Shown: positions 18,642 through 28,936, counted from the first letter of the stretch. The stretch: DNA of 56,407 bases from Promethearchaeota archaeon (GCA_011364975.1 RDOE01000015.1:1-56407), one strand, 5' to 3'. Notes: generated by a model not told the origin, from the letters alone. Numbers and translations are program-made.

Positions 18642-19847
18642 TCAATGTATTTCATCTGAGATATATTGAGGAGTTACATCGACATATTTTTCAATTTTTC
18701 CAATTAATTCATCAACGCGGTCTATATCATCGATGGTGATGGTGGTTGCACTAGTGGGACACACTTCTGCGCATCTACCACAACCTAAGCATCGTGTTTG
18801 ATCAATTTTTGCTTTTCCATCAATAAGCTCCCTGCCTCGAAAAACGCACACTTCAACGCACTTACCACAACCTTTACAAAGATCTTCATCTACATTCACG
18901 GAGACGCCTTCTACTCTTGAAAACATCGTTAAATTAGCATTAGGACCAAATCGCATAATCTTTCCATTTATACAGCAACAATCGCAACAGAAACAAGCTG
19001 CTAAGAAGCGACCTTTATCTTCAACGCCATATCCCGCAGCCTCACCCATAGCGCGTCCTAACAATGGAATCAACCCATCATCTATCGCTTTCCTTACGCG
19101 TTCCAAAGCTTCCTCCTTTGTAGCAAAATGTCCTCTTTCTTTAGTAATTTTCATTTGTAGCGTATCATCTCCCATATATAGGCAACCTAGAGATTTGTCA
19201 TGATGTTGGCAATCGTTAAAGCGCCTACAACCACAATAATCCATTAATACAATGTGACTGGCTTTTTCTATAAAATGTTCAAAAACCTTATAGGGAATAA
19301 CCTTGTTTTCATATTGGACATCCAAATTAATTGGTACATAAGCCCCAAATTCTTCTTTTCTCGAGATTAGATTCATACCTCTTTGAAATGGTGGCAATTT
19401 TAAGAGGTTAAAGGGATGTTTAACTTTATTATTATAAGCTATTGCAGTTAAATATCGATGGGATATCCTTTGCTTTCTTAATCCCTTTTCCGACTCTACT
19501 TCTTTAAACCCTTCCACATAGTCTACTTTGAACCTGCCCTTATAATCTCTTCGGGGTGCATAGCTAAAACCCATATTGGCCCCCTCGAAAAATCGAATAG
19601 CTAACTCTGGATTACTGATGCGTACTAGTAAATCAGGGTTCTCTAATTGTTCCCCTATTTTATAAGCATAATTATCTTTTTCAAATATTTGATACCCGTA
19701 GACTTTCTTAATTTTCCATTGAACTTTGATTATCCCTTCAAAATCTTGGATGTCCTTCTGAAAAATTGGACTCCTTCGGGCGATTCGACCTGAATCCTTC
19801 ATCATCTTATTGAATGCAGATAATAATTCATCATCTTTCTCAGACAT
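18642..19847 (-). CDS. Single-SCP2, cysteine-module, 2x[4Fe-4S] ferredoxin protein
   Basis: The 401-residue protein has one SCP2-like domain (about 20-160, with KVQWKIKKVYGYQIFE and the PDLLVRI strand). The module cysteines are Cys205, 207, 213 and 222, then Cys285, 287, 288, 290, 291 and 292. The ferredoxin clusters are Cys324/327/330/334 and Cys353/356/359/363. The second cluster is followed by PTSATT instead of the PNGAI of most paralogues. It is a single gene with its own promoter: the dyad at 19907-19927 lies 60 bases before its ATG, and the acyl-CoA dehydrogenase gene reads away on the other side, so the two may be co-regulated. Confidence 0.9.
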   Translation of the reverse strand: MSEKDDELLSAFNKMMKDSGRIARRSPIFQKDIQDFEGIIKVQWKIKKVYGYQIFEKDNYAYKIGEQLENPDLLVRISNPELAIRFFEGANMGFSYAPRRDYKGRFKVDYVEGFKEVESEKGLRKQRISHRYLTAIAYNNKVKHPFNLLKLPPFQRGMNLISRKEEFGAYVPINLDVQYENKVIPYKVFEHFIEKASHIVLMDYCGCRRFNDCQHHDKSLGCLYMGDDTLQMKITKERGHFATKEEALERVRKAIDDGLIPLLGRAMGEAAGYGVEDKGRFLAACFCCDCCCINGKIMRFGPNANLTMFSRVEGVSVNVDEDLCKGCGKCVEVCVFRGRELIDGKAKIDQTRCLGCGRCAEVCPTSATTITIDDIDRVDELIGKIEKYVDVTPQYISDEIH

Positions 19848-19906
19848 GTTATTTTAGATCCTTAATGTTTAGTATTAATTAAAAAAAGGTTTGATTTAAT
19901 TTAAAA

Positions 19907-19927
19907 TAAATTGCCGTTGGACATTTA
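19907..19927. promoter_or_regulatory. Best dyad element, between divergent ferredoxin and acyl-CoA dehydrogenase genes
   Basis: The plus strand reads TAAATTGCC, spacer GTT, then GGACATTTA; seven of nine arm positions are complementary. Its near edge is 59 bases from the ATG at 19847 and 105 bases from the ATG at 20033. In the direction of the ferredoxin gene a TTTTAAATTA tract follows at once and could be the TATA box. Confidence 0.6.
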
Positions 19928-20032
19928 AAAAAGTTTTAATTTATTAATAAATGATGTAAGTTAATAGACAAGTATTAATTAAACTTGCTAAAACTGTACA
20001 TTTATAGAATAATAACATAGGTAAAGATTACT

Positions 20033-21781
20033 ATGATAAAATTATTTAATCCAAAAAACCCCGATTTTTCAGAACTCGATGAAAAATCAAAGGAAATCAT
20101 GTTAAAGACTATTAAATTCTTCGAAGACAAAGGAATAGAAAAAATCCTTGAAGATGATTTTTCATGTGTATGGTATGAAGATTTTATCGAGTTTCAAAAA
20201 AAAGAAAAAATCTTTTCATCCCTTTTAACGCCATCGGAATACGCATTAGAAAAAAATCCAGATGCTCACTGGGATACTAATCGTAATTGTTATTTTAATG
20301 AAATTACCAGTTTTTATGGTCCACCATATTGGTATACATGGCAAGTTAGTATTTTGGGGCTTGGTCCTATTTGGATGAGTAAAAACGAGATAATAAAAAA
20401 ACGAACTGCTCAAGCTTTATTAGATGGCGGAATTTTTGCTTTTGGACTTTCCGAGAAGGAACATGGAGCTGATTTATATTCTTCGGAGATGAAATTAATT
20501 CCTCAAGAAGATGGAACCTATAGAGCTAATGGAAGTAAATATTACATTGGAAATGGTCAGACCGCAGCATTTACATCGACTTTTGGAAAAATAGCTGATA
20601 AAGATGGAAATATTCTTCATTATCCTGAATCAAGGAAGGTTAAAAGCAGCTATGTTTTTTTTGTTGCTAATTATGAAATTAAGGGATATGACTGCATAAA
20701 AAATATATTACAAAATCAAAACTATGTTGCTGAATACGCTCTTAAAGACTATAAGATAACCGAGGATGAGATTTTAGCTAAAGGTCAAGAAGCGTGGGAT
20801 ATGGCATTAAATGCTGTGAATGTAGGTAAATACCAGCTTGGATGGTCAAGTATTGGGATATGTGAGCACGCATTCTATGAAGCTATTAACCATGCATCAA
20901 ATAGAATATTGTATAATCATGCGGTAACTGAGTTTTCCCATATTAAACAATTTTTTGTGGATGCGTATTGTAGGTTAATTGCGATGAAACTTGTTTCTTT
21001 AAGATCGAAAGATTATATTCGGACAGCATCACAAAATGACAGGAGATATCTATTGTATAATCCTATTATTAAAATGAAGGTGACTACTGAAGGCGTAGTT
21101 GTTATAAACTTACTACATGATATCATCGCAGCAAAAGGGTATGAAAAAGACACTTATTTTCAAGGGGCATTAACATATATTGGTGCCAATCCAAAATTAG
21201 AGGGAACTGCTCATGTAAATATGGCACTCATTGTAAAATTCCTACCCAACTATTTTGGTATAGGGGTACCTTTTGAGAAATATCCGCACGTGCCTAAAAT
21301 TATTGATGATTGTGACGATTCCTTCCTATTTGACCAAGGATCTGCTCAAGATTTAGGAAAAATAAGTTTCCATGATTACCATATTGCTTACAATAAGTAT
21401 GATCTCCCAAATGTTAACATTTTGAAAGAACAGATCGAAGTTTTTAAGGAAATGTGTATAAAAGCAACTCCTACTCCAGAACAAGGACAAGACATCGATT
21501 TTGTCTTGATTAATGGAGAGTTATTTACTCTTGCCGTTTATGGTCAACTTATCCTTGAAAATGCTGAAATTTATGAGGAAGACGATGATTTAATTGAACA
21601 GATTTTTGATTGTTTCATTCGCGATTTTTCTTTGTTTGCCACAAAATTATACACGAAACCAATGACTAATGAAAAACAAATGGAATATTGCTTAAAAATG
21701 ATTAAAAAGCCAGTGCAAGATACTGAACGGTTTGAACGCATTCTGAAAAAAGTTTATGCCCATAAAGGCATATACCCTTAA
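20033..21781 (+). CDS. Acyl-CoA dehydrogenase-family flavoprotein
   Basis: This 582-residue protein belongs to the acyl-CoA dehydrogenase fold. The FAD-contact motif is FAFGLSEKEHGADLYSSEMK near 135-155, followed by YRANGSKYYIGNG. The C-terminal helical domain contains LEGTAHVNMALI. It would oxidise an acyl-CoA at carbons alpha and beta and pass electrons to a flavoprotein or ferredoxin. It is about 200 residues longer than classical short- and medium-chain enzymes, with an extra C-terminal helical region (from about 400). It is divergent from an SCP2-ferredoxin gene across the dyad, with ribosome site AGGT before the ATG, and is followed 31 bases later by the glycosidase gene. Confidence 0.92.
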   Translation: MIKLFNPKNPDFSELDEKSKEIMLKTIKFFEDKGIEKILEDDFSCVWYEDFIEFQKKEKIFSSLLTPSEYALEKNPDAHWDTNRNCYFNEITSFYGPPYWYTWQVSILGLGPIWMSKNEIIKKRTAQALLDGGIFAFGLSEKEHGADLYSSEMKLIPQEDGTYRANGSKYYIGNGQTAAFTSTFGKIADKDGNILHYPESRKVKSSYVFFVANYEIKGYDCIKNILQNQNYVAEYALKDYKITEDEILAKGQEAWDMALNAVNVGKYQLGWSSIGICEHAFYEAINHASNRILYNHAVTEFSHIKQFFVDAYCRLIAMKLVSLRSKDYIRTASQNDRRYLLYNPIIKMKVTTEGVVVINLLHDIIAAKGYEKDTYFQGALTYIGANPKLEGTAHVNMALIVKFLPNYFGIGVPFEKYPHVPKIIDDCDDSFLFDQGSAQDLGKISFHDYHIAYNKYDLPNVNILKEQIEVFKEMCIKATPTPEQGQDIDFVLINGELFTLAVYGQLILENAEIYEEDDDLIEQIFDCFIRDFSLFATKLYTKPMTNEKQMEYCLKMIKKPVQDTERFERILKKVYAHKGIYP

Positions 21782-21812
21782 TCTTTTTTAATTTGTCCTT
21801 CTATGATGCTTT

Positions 21813-24209
21813 ATGATTCCTATTAACAAAGAATTATCAAGATCCGTTGAAAATTTTAACTATGGATGGAAATTTTTTAAAGGAGATGCTATTAATGCTT
21901 ATCAGATTAATTATAACGATGAAAATTGGCGTGAAGTTGACTTACCACATGATTGGAGCATAGAAGGACCATTTGATAAAAAGTGGGCTAGTAGTACGGG
22001 ATATCTTCCAGGAGGTATCGGGTGGTACCGAAAACGGTTTAAAATCGCGAAAAGTGACAGTGACAGAAGATACTTCATATATTTTGAGGGTGTTTACAAT
22101 AATAGTCAAGTATGGATTAATGAAAAAAGTCTTGGTGAGCGCCCTAATGGTTATGTATCTTTTTATTATGAAATTAGCCCCTATATTAATTTTGGGAGTG
22201 AAAATGTCATAGCTGTTAAGGTAAATCATTCAAAATATGCTGATTCACGATGGTATACTGGTTCTGGGATATATCGGAATGTCAAACTTATAAAAACAAA
22301 CGCAATTTATATCAAACCGTGGGGAGTTTATACTCGACCGCACTTAAAGAGTAATAAGGGTATAGTTGATTTTGATATCACTTTAAAAAGTGAAAAAGCT
22401 ACTGTATCTTCAATAACAGTTATAAATGAACTTTACTATCATAAAGAAATTATTGGACAAAATGAAGTTTCTTTAGAAATAAAATCTAATAAGGAATTGA
22501 TAGTTAACGGAAAAATTGAGGTCGAAAATCCAAAGGTTTGGGATATTGATTCTCCAGAATTGTATACTCTTGTAAGTATTGTTAAAGACGAAAAGCAAGT
22601 TTTAGATGAGGTAGAAACAAGTATTGGTTTTAGAGTGCTTCGATTTGATGCTAAGTTTGGGTTTTTTTTGAATGGAAGGAATATGAAGTTAAAAGGTATC
22701 TGTATGCACCACGATGCGGGATGTTTGGGTGCTGCAGTTCCCAGAGATGTTCTTAATAATCGTTTAAGTGTTCTTAAGGAATTGGGCTGTAATGCAATCC
22801 GTACGAGTCATAATGCTTTTGCTCCTGATTTTTACGAGTTATGCGATAAAAAGGGATTTCTTGTGATTGATGAAGTTTTTGATGAATGGGAAGCTCCTAA
22901 GAAAAAATGGATTAAGGGATGGAATATTGGAGAGCCAGTTAAAGATGGTTATGCAGAATATTTCAAAGATTGGGCTAAGATTGACTTACGCGACCAAATA
23001 TTACGAGATCGTAATCATCCCTGTATTATTATGTGGAGTATTGGAAATGAAGTCGATTATCCTAATGATCCATATAGTCATGAGATTCTAAATACAGAAA
23101 AGAATCCTCAAACTAGTGCTAAATTTGACAATCGATTACCATATGCTGGCCGATTAGGTGAAATTGCGAAAGATCTTGTGAGTGTTGTTAAAAAGTTCGA
23201 TAACAATCGACCAGTTACAGCAGGATTGGCTTCCGCACTAATGAGCAACGAAATTGGGTACGCAGATGCTTTAGATGTTGTAGGGTATAATTATCAAGAA
23301 TATCAATATAATGTGGATCATGCTAAATATCCAGAGCGAATTATTTATGGTAGCGAAAACGGTATGACCTTACAAGCTTGGCAAGCAGTCATAGAAAATA
23401 ATTATGTAATGGGACAATTCCTGTGGACTGGGTTTGAATATTTAGGTGAAGCAGCTAAGTATCCCATGCGCAACTCAATAAGTGGTTTAATTGATCTAGC
23501 GGGACATAAAAAGCCAGAGTACTTCTTTCGTCAAAGTTTGTGGAGCGACAAGCCTATAGTATTCATTGGAGTTTCTGAACAAAGGAAGAATAAAAATTAT
23601 ATAAGGGCGCATCAAAATATCCATCCACATTGGAATTGGAGTAATAATCAACTGCTAAAGGTTACTGTATTCTCTAATTGTCAAGAAGTTGAACTATGCC
23701 TTAATAACACATCAATGGGTATTAAAAGATTAGCTGACGCACCCGAAAGAGAACTCAACTGGAACACAAATTTCAAGGCTGGTGAATTGAGAGCTATTGG
23801 TCGGAATAATGGTAAAGTGGTTGCGTCTTACAAGCTAGATACTGCGGGTGAACCCAATCAATTAATTGTCAGAAGTTATAAAGTGAAGCTTAGAGCAAAT
23901 AATCAAGATATTGCTCATCTTGAAGTGATTATTGCTGATGAAAAAGGATTTTTAGTTTATTCAGCAAATAATAAAATAAGTTGTCAAATTAGTGGACCAG
24001 TTCGCTTGTTGGGAATGGAAGATGCAAATGTGAAAAATACTGAAAATTATAAAGATTTAGAACAGAATGCTTTTAAAGGGCGGTTATTAGCTTATATACA
24101 GTCTTTAAATCGGACTGGAAAAGGAACAATCGTATTCTCCTCATCAGGGATTAAAAGTTGTAAGATCGTAATAGATGTAGTTGAAATGAATGAGTCTAAT
24201 ATAGATTAA
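21813..24209 (+). CDS. Glycoside hydrolase family 2 (beta-galactosidase/beta-glucuronidase type)
   Basis: A 798-residue enzyme with the GH2 order: N-terminal sugar-binding domain (LPHDWSIEGPF at 44-54, GGIGWYRKRF at 67-76), immunoglobulin-like domain (about 165-270), TIM barrel from about 280, and C-terminal domains. The acid/base is Glu413 in SIGNEVDYP, and the nucleophile is Glu515 in YGSENGMT. HHDAGCLGAAVPRDVL at 299-314 is typical of the GH2 barrel. There is no signal peptide, so it acts inside the cell on imported glycosides. It lies between the acyl-CoA dehydrogenase gene (31-base gap) and an MFS carrier gene (84 bases), on the same strand. Linkage specificity is not readable. Confidence 0.95.
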   Translation: MIPINKELSRSVENFNYGWKFFKGDAINAYQINYNDENWREVDLPHDWSIEGPFDKKWASSTGYLPGGIGWYRKRFKIAKSDSDRRYFIYFEGVYNNSQVWINEKSLGERPNGYVSFYYEISPYINFGSENVIAVKVNHSKYADSRWYTGSGIYRNVKLIKTNAIYIKPWGVYTRPHLKSNKGIVDFDITLKSEKATVSSITVINELYYHKEIIGQNEVSLEIKSNKELIVNGKIEVENPKVWDIDSPELYTLVSIVKDEKQVLDEVETSIGFRVLRFDAKFGFFLNGRNMKLKGICMHHDAGCLGAAVPRDVLNNRLSVLKELGCNAIRTSHNAFAPDFYELCDKKGFLVIDEVFDEWEAPKKKWIKGWNIGEPVKDGYAEYFKDWAKIDLRDQILRDRNHPCIIMWSIGNEVDYPNDPYSHEILNTEKNPQTSAKFDNRLPYAGRLGEIAKDLVSVVKKFDNNRPVTAGLASALMSNEIGYADALDVVGYNYQEYQYNVDHAKYPERIIYGSENGMTLQAWQAVIENNYVMGQFLWTGFEYLGEAAKYPMRNSISGLIDLAGHKKPEYFFRQSLWSDKPIVFIGVSEQRKNKNYIRAHQNIHPHWNWSNNQLLKVTVFSNCQEVELCLNNTSMGIKRLADAPERELNWNTNFKAGELRAIGRNNGKVVASYKLDTAGEPNQLIVRSYKVKLRANNQDIAHLEVIIADEKGFLVYSANNKISCQISGPVRLLGMEDANVKNTENYKDLEQNAFKGRLLAYIQSLNRTGKGTIVFSSSGIKSCKIVIDVVEMNESNID

Positions 24210-24293
24210 TTAATTAAATTGTAGGCGATAAATATTCGGGCTAGATTTTGGAAAAGGTATTATAAAGAAGAAAGTAGTACTAAAAAGAATGCG

Positions 24294-25568
24294 TTGCCCT
24301 TAACGGAACAAGAAGATAAAGACCACAAAACAAGAACAATGTCTCTTTCAATAAAGGAAGGCTATTTTGGAGGTCTTTCCCAGACTTTAAGTGATCAATT
24401 TATAACACCCTATGCCCTCAGCCTACAAATGAATCCTACTCAAATGGGAATTCTACGGTCCCTTCTTGGTATTATCTCTCCTTTTGGTCAGATATTTGGT
24501 TCTAACCGAATGAAAAATAATTCGCGACGAAGTCTTGTCATAAAGGGAGTAATTCTTCAAGCACTTACGTGGCCCTTGATTATGGTTTTAGGGATTTTTG
24601 CTTTAAACAATTGGTTACTTACATTACTTCCAATATTTTTAATAGTATTTTACCTTCTCTATTCTTTTTTTGGGTCAACAGCAGGACCAAGTTGGTTTTC
24701 CTTAATGGGGGATATTATACCTGAAAATTACCGGGGTCGCTACTTTTCGAAACGAAATTTGTTAATTACTGCTACTTCTATAAGTATAACTGTAATAGCT
24801 TCAATTCTACTAGAGCAATTCAAAATTATGAAAAACACTTTCATCGGTTTTTTTATTATTTTCTTTGTGGCTTTTATAAGTAGAATAATTTCGGCAATTT
24901 ATTTAGCGCGACATTATTACCCTCCTTTTACAATTGAAAAGCAGTCTTATTTGAGTCTTTTAAAATTCCTAAAAAGTATCCCTAAGAGTAACTTCGGAAT
25001 ATTTACCTTATACATAACATTTCTTCAATTTTCTGTTAACATTGCAGCAGTATTCATAGGTTATTATATGTTAGATGATTTAAACTTCAATTATATAGAA
25101 TATGTATCTGTAAATTTGTCTATGCCACTCCTCAGCCTTCTTTTTTACCCTTTAATAGGCCTTATTTCAGATAAATATGGGAATGCGTTAGTATTGAGGA
25201 TTGGCGGTTTTTTACTTCCAATAATTCCTTTCCTTTGGATATTTCTAAATACTCCTTTACAATTAATTTTTGGTCCACAATTAATTTCTGCGTTTGCGTG
25301 GACGGGAGTTAATTTAGCCGCCTCAAACTTTATTTATGATAACATTCCTACTCAACAAAGAGGGTTCTATGTTGCGTATTTTAATCTCTTTTTGGGAATT
25401 GGGGTACTTTTTGGAGGTCTCTTAGGAAGCTTTCTTTTACAAATAGTCCCAATTATCTTCTTTAGTATTTTCCAAACTCTATTCTTAATTTCTGGATTTT
25501 CTAGATTACTTTTCGATTTAATATTCTTATTTCGAATAAAAGAAGTTAGAGTAAAAAAACCTAAGTAG
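24294..25568 (+). CDS. MFS transporter, probably for sugars or glycosides
   Basis: About 424 residues with some eleven or twelve hydrophobic helices. Loop motifs typical of MFS carriers are present, such as NRMKNNSRRSLVIKG after helix 2 and DIIPENYRGRYFSKRN after helix 4. It follows the GH2 gene on the same strand and may import its substrate. The start is unclear: TTG at 24294 has no ribosome site, and the frame stays open back to the stop at 24222, giving upstream residues RARFWKRYYKEESS that could be real if a rare ATA or ATT start is used. The gene ends two bases before the convergent nitroreductase gene. Confidence 0.88.
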   Translation: MPLTEQEDKDHKTRTMSLSIKEGYFGGLSQTLSDQFITPYALSLQMNPTQMGILRSLLGIISPFGQIFGSNRMKNNSRRSLVIKGVILQALTWPLIMVLGIFALNNWLLTLLPIFLIVFYLLYSFFGSTAGPSWFSLMGDIIPENYRGRYFSKRNLLITATSISITVIASILLEQFKIMKNTFIGFFIIFFVAFISRIISAIYLARHYYPPFTIEKQSYLSLLKFLKSIPKSNFGIFTLYITFLQFSVNIAAVFIGYYMLDDLNFNYIEYVSVNLSMPLLSLLFYPLIGLISDKYGNALVLRIGGFLLPIIPFLWIFLNTPLQLIFGPQLISAFAWTGVNLAASNFIYDNIPTQQRGFYVAYFNLFLGIGVLFGGLLGSFLLQIVPIIFFSIFQTLFLISGFSRLLFDLIFLFRIKEVRVKKPK

Positions 25569-25570
25569 GA

Positions 25571-26395
25571 TTATAAAGTATCCAATCCTTTTATTTTAAG
25601 TGGTGGACGTGGGGCAGTTCTCCGGTATTTTACCGCCGGATAACCCAAAGTAAAAGCTCCAAGCACCATGCCCTTAATTCCTAAGATGTTTAAAATTTCC
25701 TTATTCATAGGGACAGATCCTTGAATCATTCCAATCCAGCAAGTCCCAAGACCAAGAGTTTCAGCTTCCAACATTCCATATGTTAAAGCGATTCCTGCAT
25801 CATTCGCCCGTAATCCAATCATTACAGTACTTTTTTCAACAATCCTATAATATAGTACAATTACATGAGGTGCTTTATGAAAGATACTCCTTCCAATAGA
25901 TTTTAAATGTTTTTGAGCTTGTTCTGGTGACTGGAAACCCATGTAAGCGTAGTTCACCTTAATAATTTCATCGTTCAATTTTTGGATTTTTTCGGGATCA
26001 GACATTATTACATAACGCCATGCTCTAGCATTTGAGGCACTAGGAGCGTATCTCATTGCTTCGAAAATCTTTTCTATCAGTTCCTTTGGAACTTTTTTGT
26101 TTTTGTAGCGTCTAATTGATCGTTTGGCACGAAGAAGTTTAAGTAATTTTTCATTTTCAACGATATTTTCGGGTGAATCGATACCAGAATATGTTTCAAC
26201 ATCATCGAGACCCTTAGTCAAAATGGCATCTTCAGGGCAAATTGCTATGCAATGGCCACAAATATTACACGTTTTTAATCCTTCGTTAAAAAAAACCTGA
26301 TCATCATCATTAACGAAAAAATATCCCCGACCACACTCTTGAACACATAGTCTACAACCTGAACATTTATCTTTGTCTATTCCAATAACTGACAT
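25571..26395 (-). CDS. Ferredoxin-nitroreductase fusion protein
   Basis: The 274-residue protein joins an N-terminal two-cluster ferredoxin domain (Cys11/14/17/21 and Cys43/46/49/53) to an FMN-binding nitroreductase domain from about residue 88. The latter shows KRSIRRYKNKKVPKELIE and YAPSASNARAWRYVI, the phosphate- and flavin-contact motifs. Such fusions pass electrons from reduced ferredoxin to FMN and so to an organic substrate; the substrate is unknown. A close paralogue lies at 48412. The gene is 97 bases downstream of the sialidase-like gene on the same strand and could be its operon partner. Confidence 0.93.
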   Translation of the reverse strand: MSVIGIDKDKCSGCRLCVQECGRGYFFVNDDDQVFFNEGLKTCNICGHCIAICPEDAILTKGLDDVETYSGIDSPENIVENEKLLKLLRAKRSIRRYKNKKVPKELIEKIFEAMRYAPSASNARAWRYVIMSDPEKIQKLNDEIIKVNYAYMGFQSPEQAQKHLKSIGRSIFHKAPHVIVLYYRIVEKSTVMIGLRANDAGIALTYGMLEAETLGLGTCWIGMIQGSVPMNKEILNILGIKGMVLGAFTLGYPAVKYRRTAPRPPLKIKGLDTL

Positions 26396-26492
26396 ATTAG
26401 TTTTATCAAATTTGATTTTTTTTGGTATTTTTAAGAGAATTATGGATTCTTTATAAAAAATTGTTTAATAAAATAATAGGTTGTATTGTAGC

Positions 26493-27686
26493 TCAAAGCC
26501 TAAAACGAGTACACATCAAATATTGTATGGGTTGTTTATCTTTGCTGTATTCGTGATAAGCAAGTACAATTGTCTCATCTTCCAGTTGAGTCGCACTTGG
26601 ATAACCAATATGCCAATATTGAGCCATTATTAACATATCTTGAACTGTTCGATCACCTTTCCCAGGCTTTGGAACAAGCACTCCACCTTCTCTAATTGTA
26701 AATTCGTTTTTAATATCCCAATTCAAACCATCATCTGAAATGCAACCACGAACGCCCCAGGGATCTTTTCTGTATCCATAAACTACTAAAACGCGTCCAT
26801 CTTTTAATTGCAAGACTTCAGCAGGATATCCCCAGAGAGGACTTTTCTTTGGAAGACTCCAAGTAACTCCATCATCATCTGACCATGTAAACCACAAATT
26901 ATCTTGCCGATTAGGTTTATGTTGAGTCCTCAGGAAACAAATTAATTTACCATTATTAAGCCTTGTCATTCCAGGTTCCATAAAATGAATAATACTAGCG
27001 GGATCAAATGCAACAGTAGACCAATACTCCCAATTATCACCTCCATCATCCGATCTTAGGAGAAAGCAACGGGATGTTTCATTACCCAATCCAACCTCAC
27101 GATTTGTTGACATTGTCCCATCTAGAGGCATTAGTAATCCTCCATCAGGAAGTTCGATAATATGTCCTGCTCCAGATCCTCCACAAGCATACGCACTCAA
27201 TGATGAGCTTGCGATTGGACTAGTGTTTACTTCAATAGGATCAGTCCAAGTCTCACCATAATCTTTAGATTTGAGGACAACATATCCAGTTTGCCTTTTT
27301 AGACGTTCTGGCATCCCTGGAGGTGGCATTCCTAATGATTGATCACCATCATAATTTATTCCTCTAGGTGCGATGAAATTACATACTCTCGTGTGCATTA
27401 AGATTGTCCCATCTGAAATTTGGGAAAAAGCACAATCCCAATTCCCTTTATTCTCAGTATAAGGCCATATTACTTTCTTTTCAGAAGCATTCCAATTTTT
27501 CCCTCCATCCTTTGATTTAATATAGCAGCATTGGCCACTATCAGCATGAACTGGATACCTTTCTTCATTAAATCCCAGGAATAGTTCTCCATTCTGAAGT
27601 AATACAATACTGACTTGATTACACGCGTGTGCTAATTCAGAATCCTTGTAAACCATTACATGTTCAACATGTTTAACACTAACCAT
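26493..27686 (-). CDS. Sialidase-like six-bladed propeller protein (BNR/Asp-box repeats)
   Basis: This 397-residue protein carries five Asp-boxes (SxDxGxxW pattern) at about 58-65, 140-147, 212-219, 269-276 and 317-323, the hallmark of sialidase-type beta-propellers. An early Arg in NEERYPVHADSGQ and later FLRTQH and YGYRKD could give the arginine cluster that binds a carboxylate. There is no signal peptide, so it is cytoplasmic, unlike most secreted sialidases. It may act on sialic or other acidic sugars, or be a propeller lyase; I would not fix the activity. Its neighbours on the same strand are an SCP2-ferredoxin gene upstream (83 bases) and the ferredoxin-nitroreductase gene downstream. 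Confidence 0.85.
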   Translation of the reverse strand: MVSVKHVEHVMVYKDSELAHACNQVSIVLLQNGELFLGFNEERYPVHADSGQCCYIKSKDGGKNWNASEKKVIWPYTENKGNWDCAFSQISDGTILMHTRVCNFIAPRGINYDGDQSLGMPPPGMPERLKRQTGYVVLKSKDYGETWTDPIEVNTSPIASSSLSAYACGGSGAGHIIELPDGGLLMPLDGTMSTNREVGLGNETSRCFLLRSDDGGDNWEYWSTVAFDPASIIHFMEPGMTRLNNGKLICFLRTQHKPNRQDNLWFTWSDDDGVTWSLPKKSPLWGYPAEVLQLKDGRVLVVYGYRKDPWGVRGCISDDGLNWDIKNEFTIREGGVLVPKPGKGDRTVQDMLIMAQYWHIGYPSATQLEDETIVLAYHEYSKDKQPIQYLMCTRFRL

Positions 27687-27769
27687 AAGAAAAACTCTTC
27701 AATTAATTAAATTTATATGTTAAAATAACTTTTAGCTTATAAAATCTATATATTCTTCCTTTTCTTAGA

Positions 27770-28936
27770 TTAATCTACTTTAACGTGAGAATTTAATTCT
27801 TCAATTAACGCATCAATATTGTTTGAGTCATTAAATGATATAGAAATTGCCCCGTTAGGGCAGGCTTCCACACACCTTCCACAACCAAGACATCGATCCG
27901 TAATATATGCAATACCATCTATCATTTCATTTCCATTCCAAACGCAAGCTTCAATGCAATCTCCACATCCAACACATGCGTCTTCATCAATCACTACACT
28001 AAGTCCTTCTATTTTTTTTATAAATCTAAGTTCGCTTGTAGCATGCTTCATAATTGGAATATCAACGCAGCAACAAGGACAACAAAAACATGCTGACATG
28101 AATTTTCCTGTATCTTCAATACCTGCTCCTACAGCCTCATCCATGGCTCTTCCAATTAGTGGGATCAAACCATCATCTATAGCTCTTTTCACAGGTTCCA
28201 AGGCTTCTTCCTTTGTTGCAACATGCTTTCTCTCTTCATCAATCGGCAGATTTAGTGTATCATCACCCATGTTTAAGCAACCTATCGAATGATCGTGATT
28301 TTGACAGTTCTTACTGACTCTACAACCACATTTATTCAAAATGACAATGTTGCTTGCTTTTTCAATGAAGTGTTTAAAAACAGCATAGGGTATAACTTGG
28401 TTTTCATACGTCCCAAGAGACTGATTTATTGGGATGAAAAATCCAATATCGTCATCAGACATTCGTGTTGCCACCAATTTTCGAAGGATGGGCAATTTTG
28501 ATAGCATGTAGGGATGAAAGTCCTTCTCTTTATTAAATCGAACCGTTATAAATGGCTTATTACTTCTTACGTTCTTTTTTCCGGTTTCTGTTTCGATTAC
28601 CTTCCATGATTCCGTGTAGTGTATTTTGAAATTACCACCATAAGCCGGTCCGTAATCAAATTCAAAAACCTCCCCTTTTAGGAATCGAAGTGCTAACTCT
28701 TTATCCCTAATTATCAATGTAATGTCAGGATTCTCTAAAATATCTCCAAACTTGTAAGATATTGAATCCTTCTTAAAGATTTGAGATCCTCGAATTTTAA
28801 AAGGTAATTTCCATTGAACTTGTAACTCCCCAACAGTTTCCATATCTTTCTCATAAATTTTGTCATTCGGTGCTGCTTTCTCTTGATCCTTCAACATTTC
28901 TAAAAAGTCTGATTCGATTTTTGGTTTATCTACCAT
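27770..28936 (-). CDS. Single-SCP2, cysteine-module, 2x[4Fe-4S] ferredoxin protein
   Basis: A 388-residue paralogue with one SCP2-like domain (about 20-155; VQWKLPFKIRGSQIF, then NPDITLIIRDKELALRFL). The module cysteines are Cys203, 205, 211 and 220, then Cys283, 285, 286, 288, 289 and 290. The ferredoxin clusters are Cys321/324/327/331 and Cys349/352/355/359. The dyad at 28998-29018 lies 61 bases before the ATG and also faces the divergent sugar-transporter gene. Sialidase-like and ferredoxin-nitroreductase genes follow on the same strand, suggesting an operon of about 3.4 kb in which the nitroreductase could receive electrons from this protein. Confidence 0.9.
   Translation of the reverse strand: MVDKPKIESDFLEMLKDQEKAAPNDKIYEKDMETVGELQVQWKLPFKIRGSQIFKKDSISYKFGDILENPDITLIIRDKELALRFLKGEVFEFDYGPAYGGNFKIHYTESWKVIETETGKKNVRSNKPFITVRFNKEKDFHPYMLSKLPILRKLVATRMSDDDIGFFIPINQSLGTYENQVIPYAVFKHFIEKASNIVILNKCGCRVSKNCQNHDHSIGCLNMGDDTLNLPIDEERKHVATKEEALEPVKRAIDDGLIPLIGRAMDEAVGAGIEDTGKFMSACFCCPCCCVDIPIMKHATSELRFIKKIEGLSVVIDEDACVGCGDCIEACVWNGNEMIDGIAYITDRCLGCGRCVEACPNGAISISFNDSNNIDALIEELNSHVKVD

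Noticed and set aside
27819..28292. A 157-codon open frame on the plus strand opposite the SCP2-ferredoxin gene at 27770
   Set aside because: It lies wholly inside the real gene on the other strand, and similar frames occur opposite the same conserved cysteine region in most paralogues (13748, 34188, 36589, 37981). Its Ser/Pro/His-rich, low-complexity sequence is the mirror of the ferredoxin motifs.
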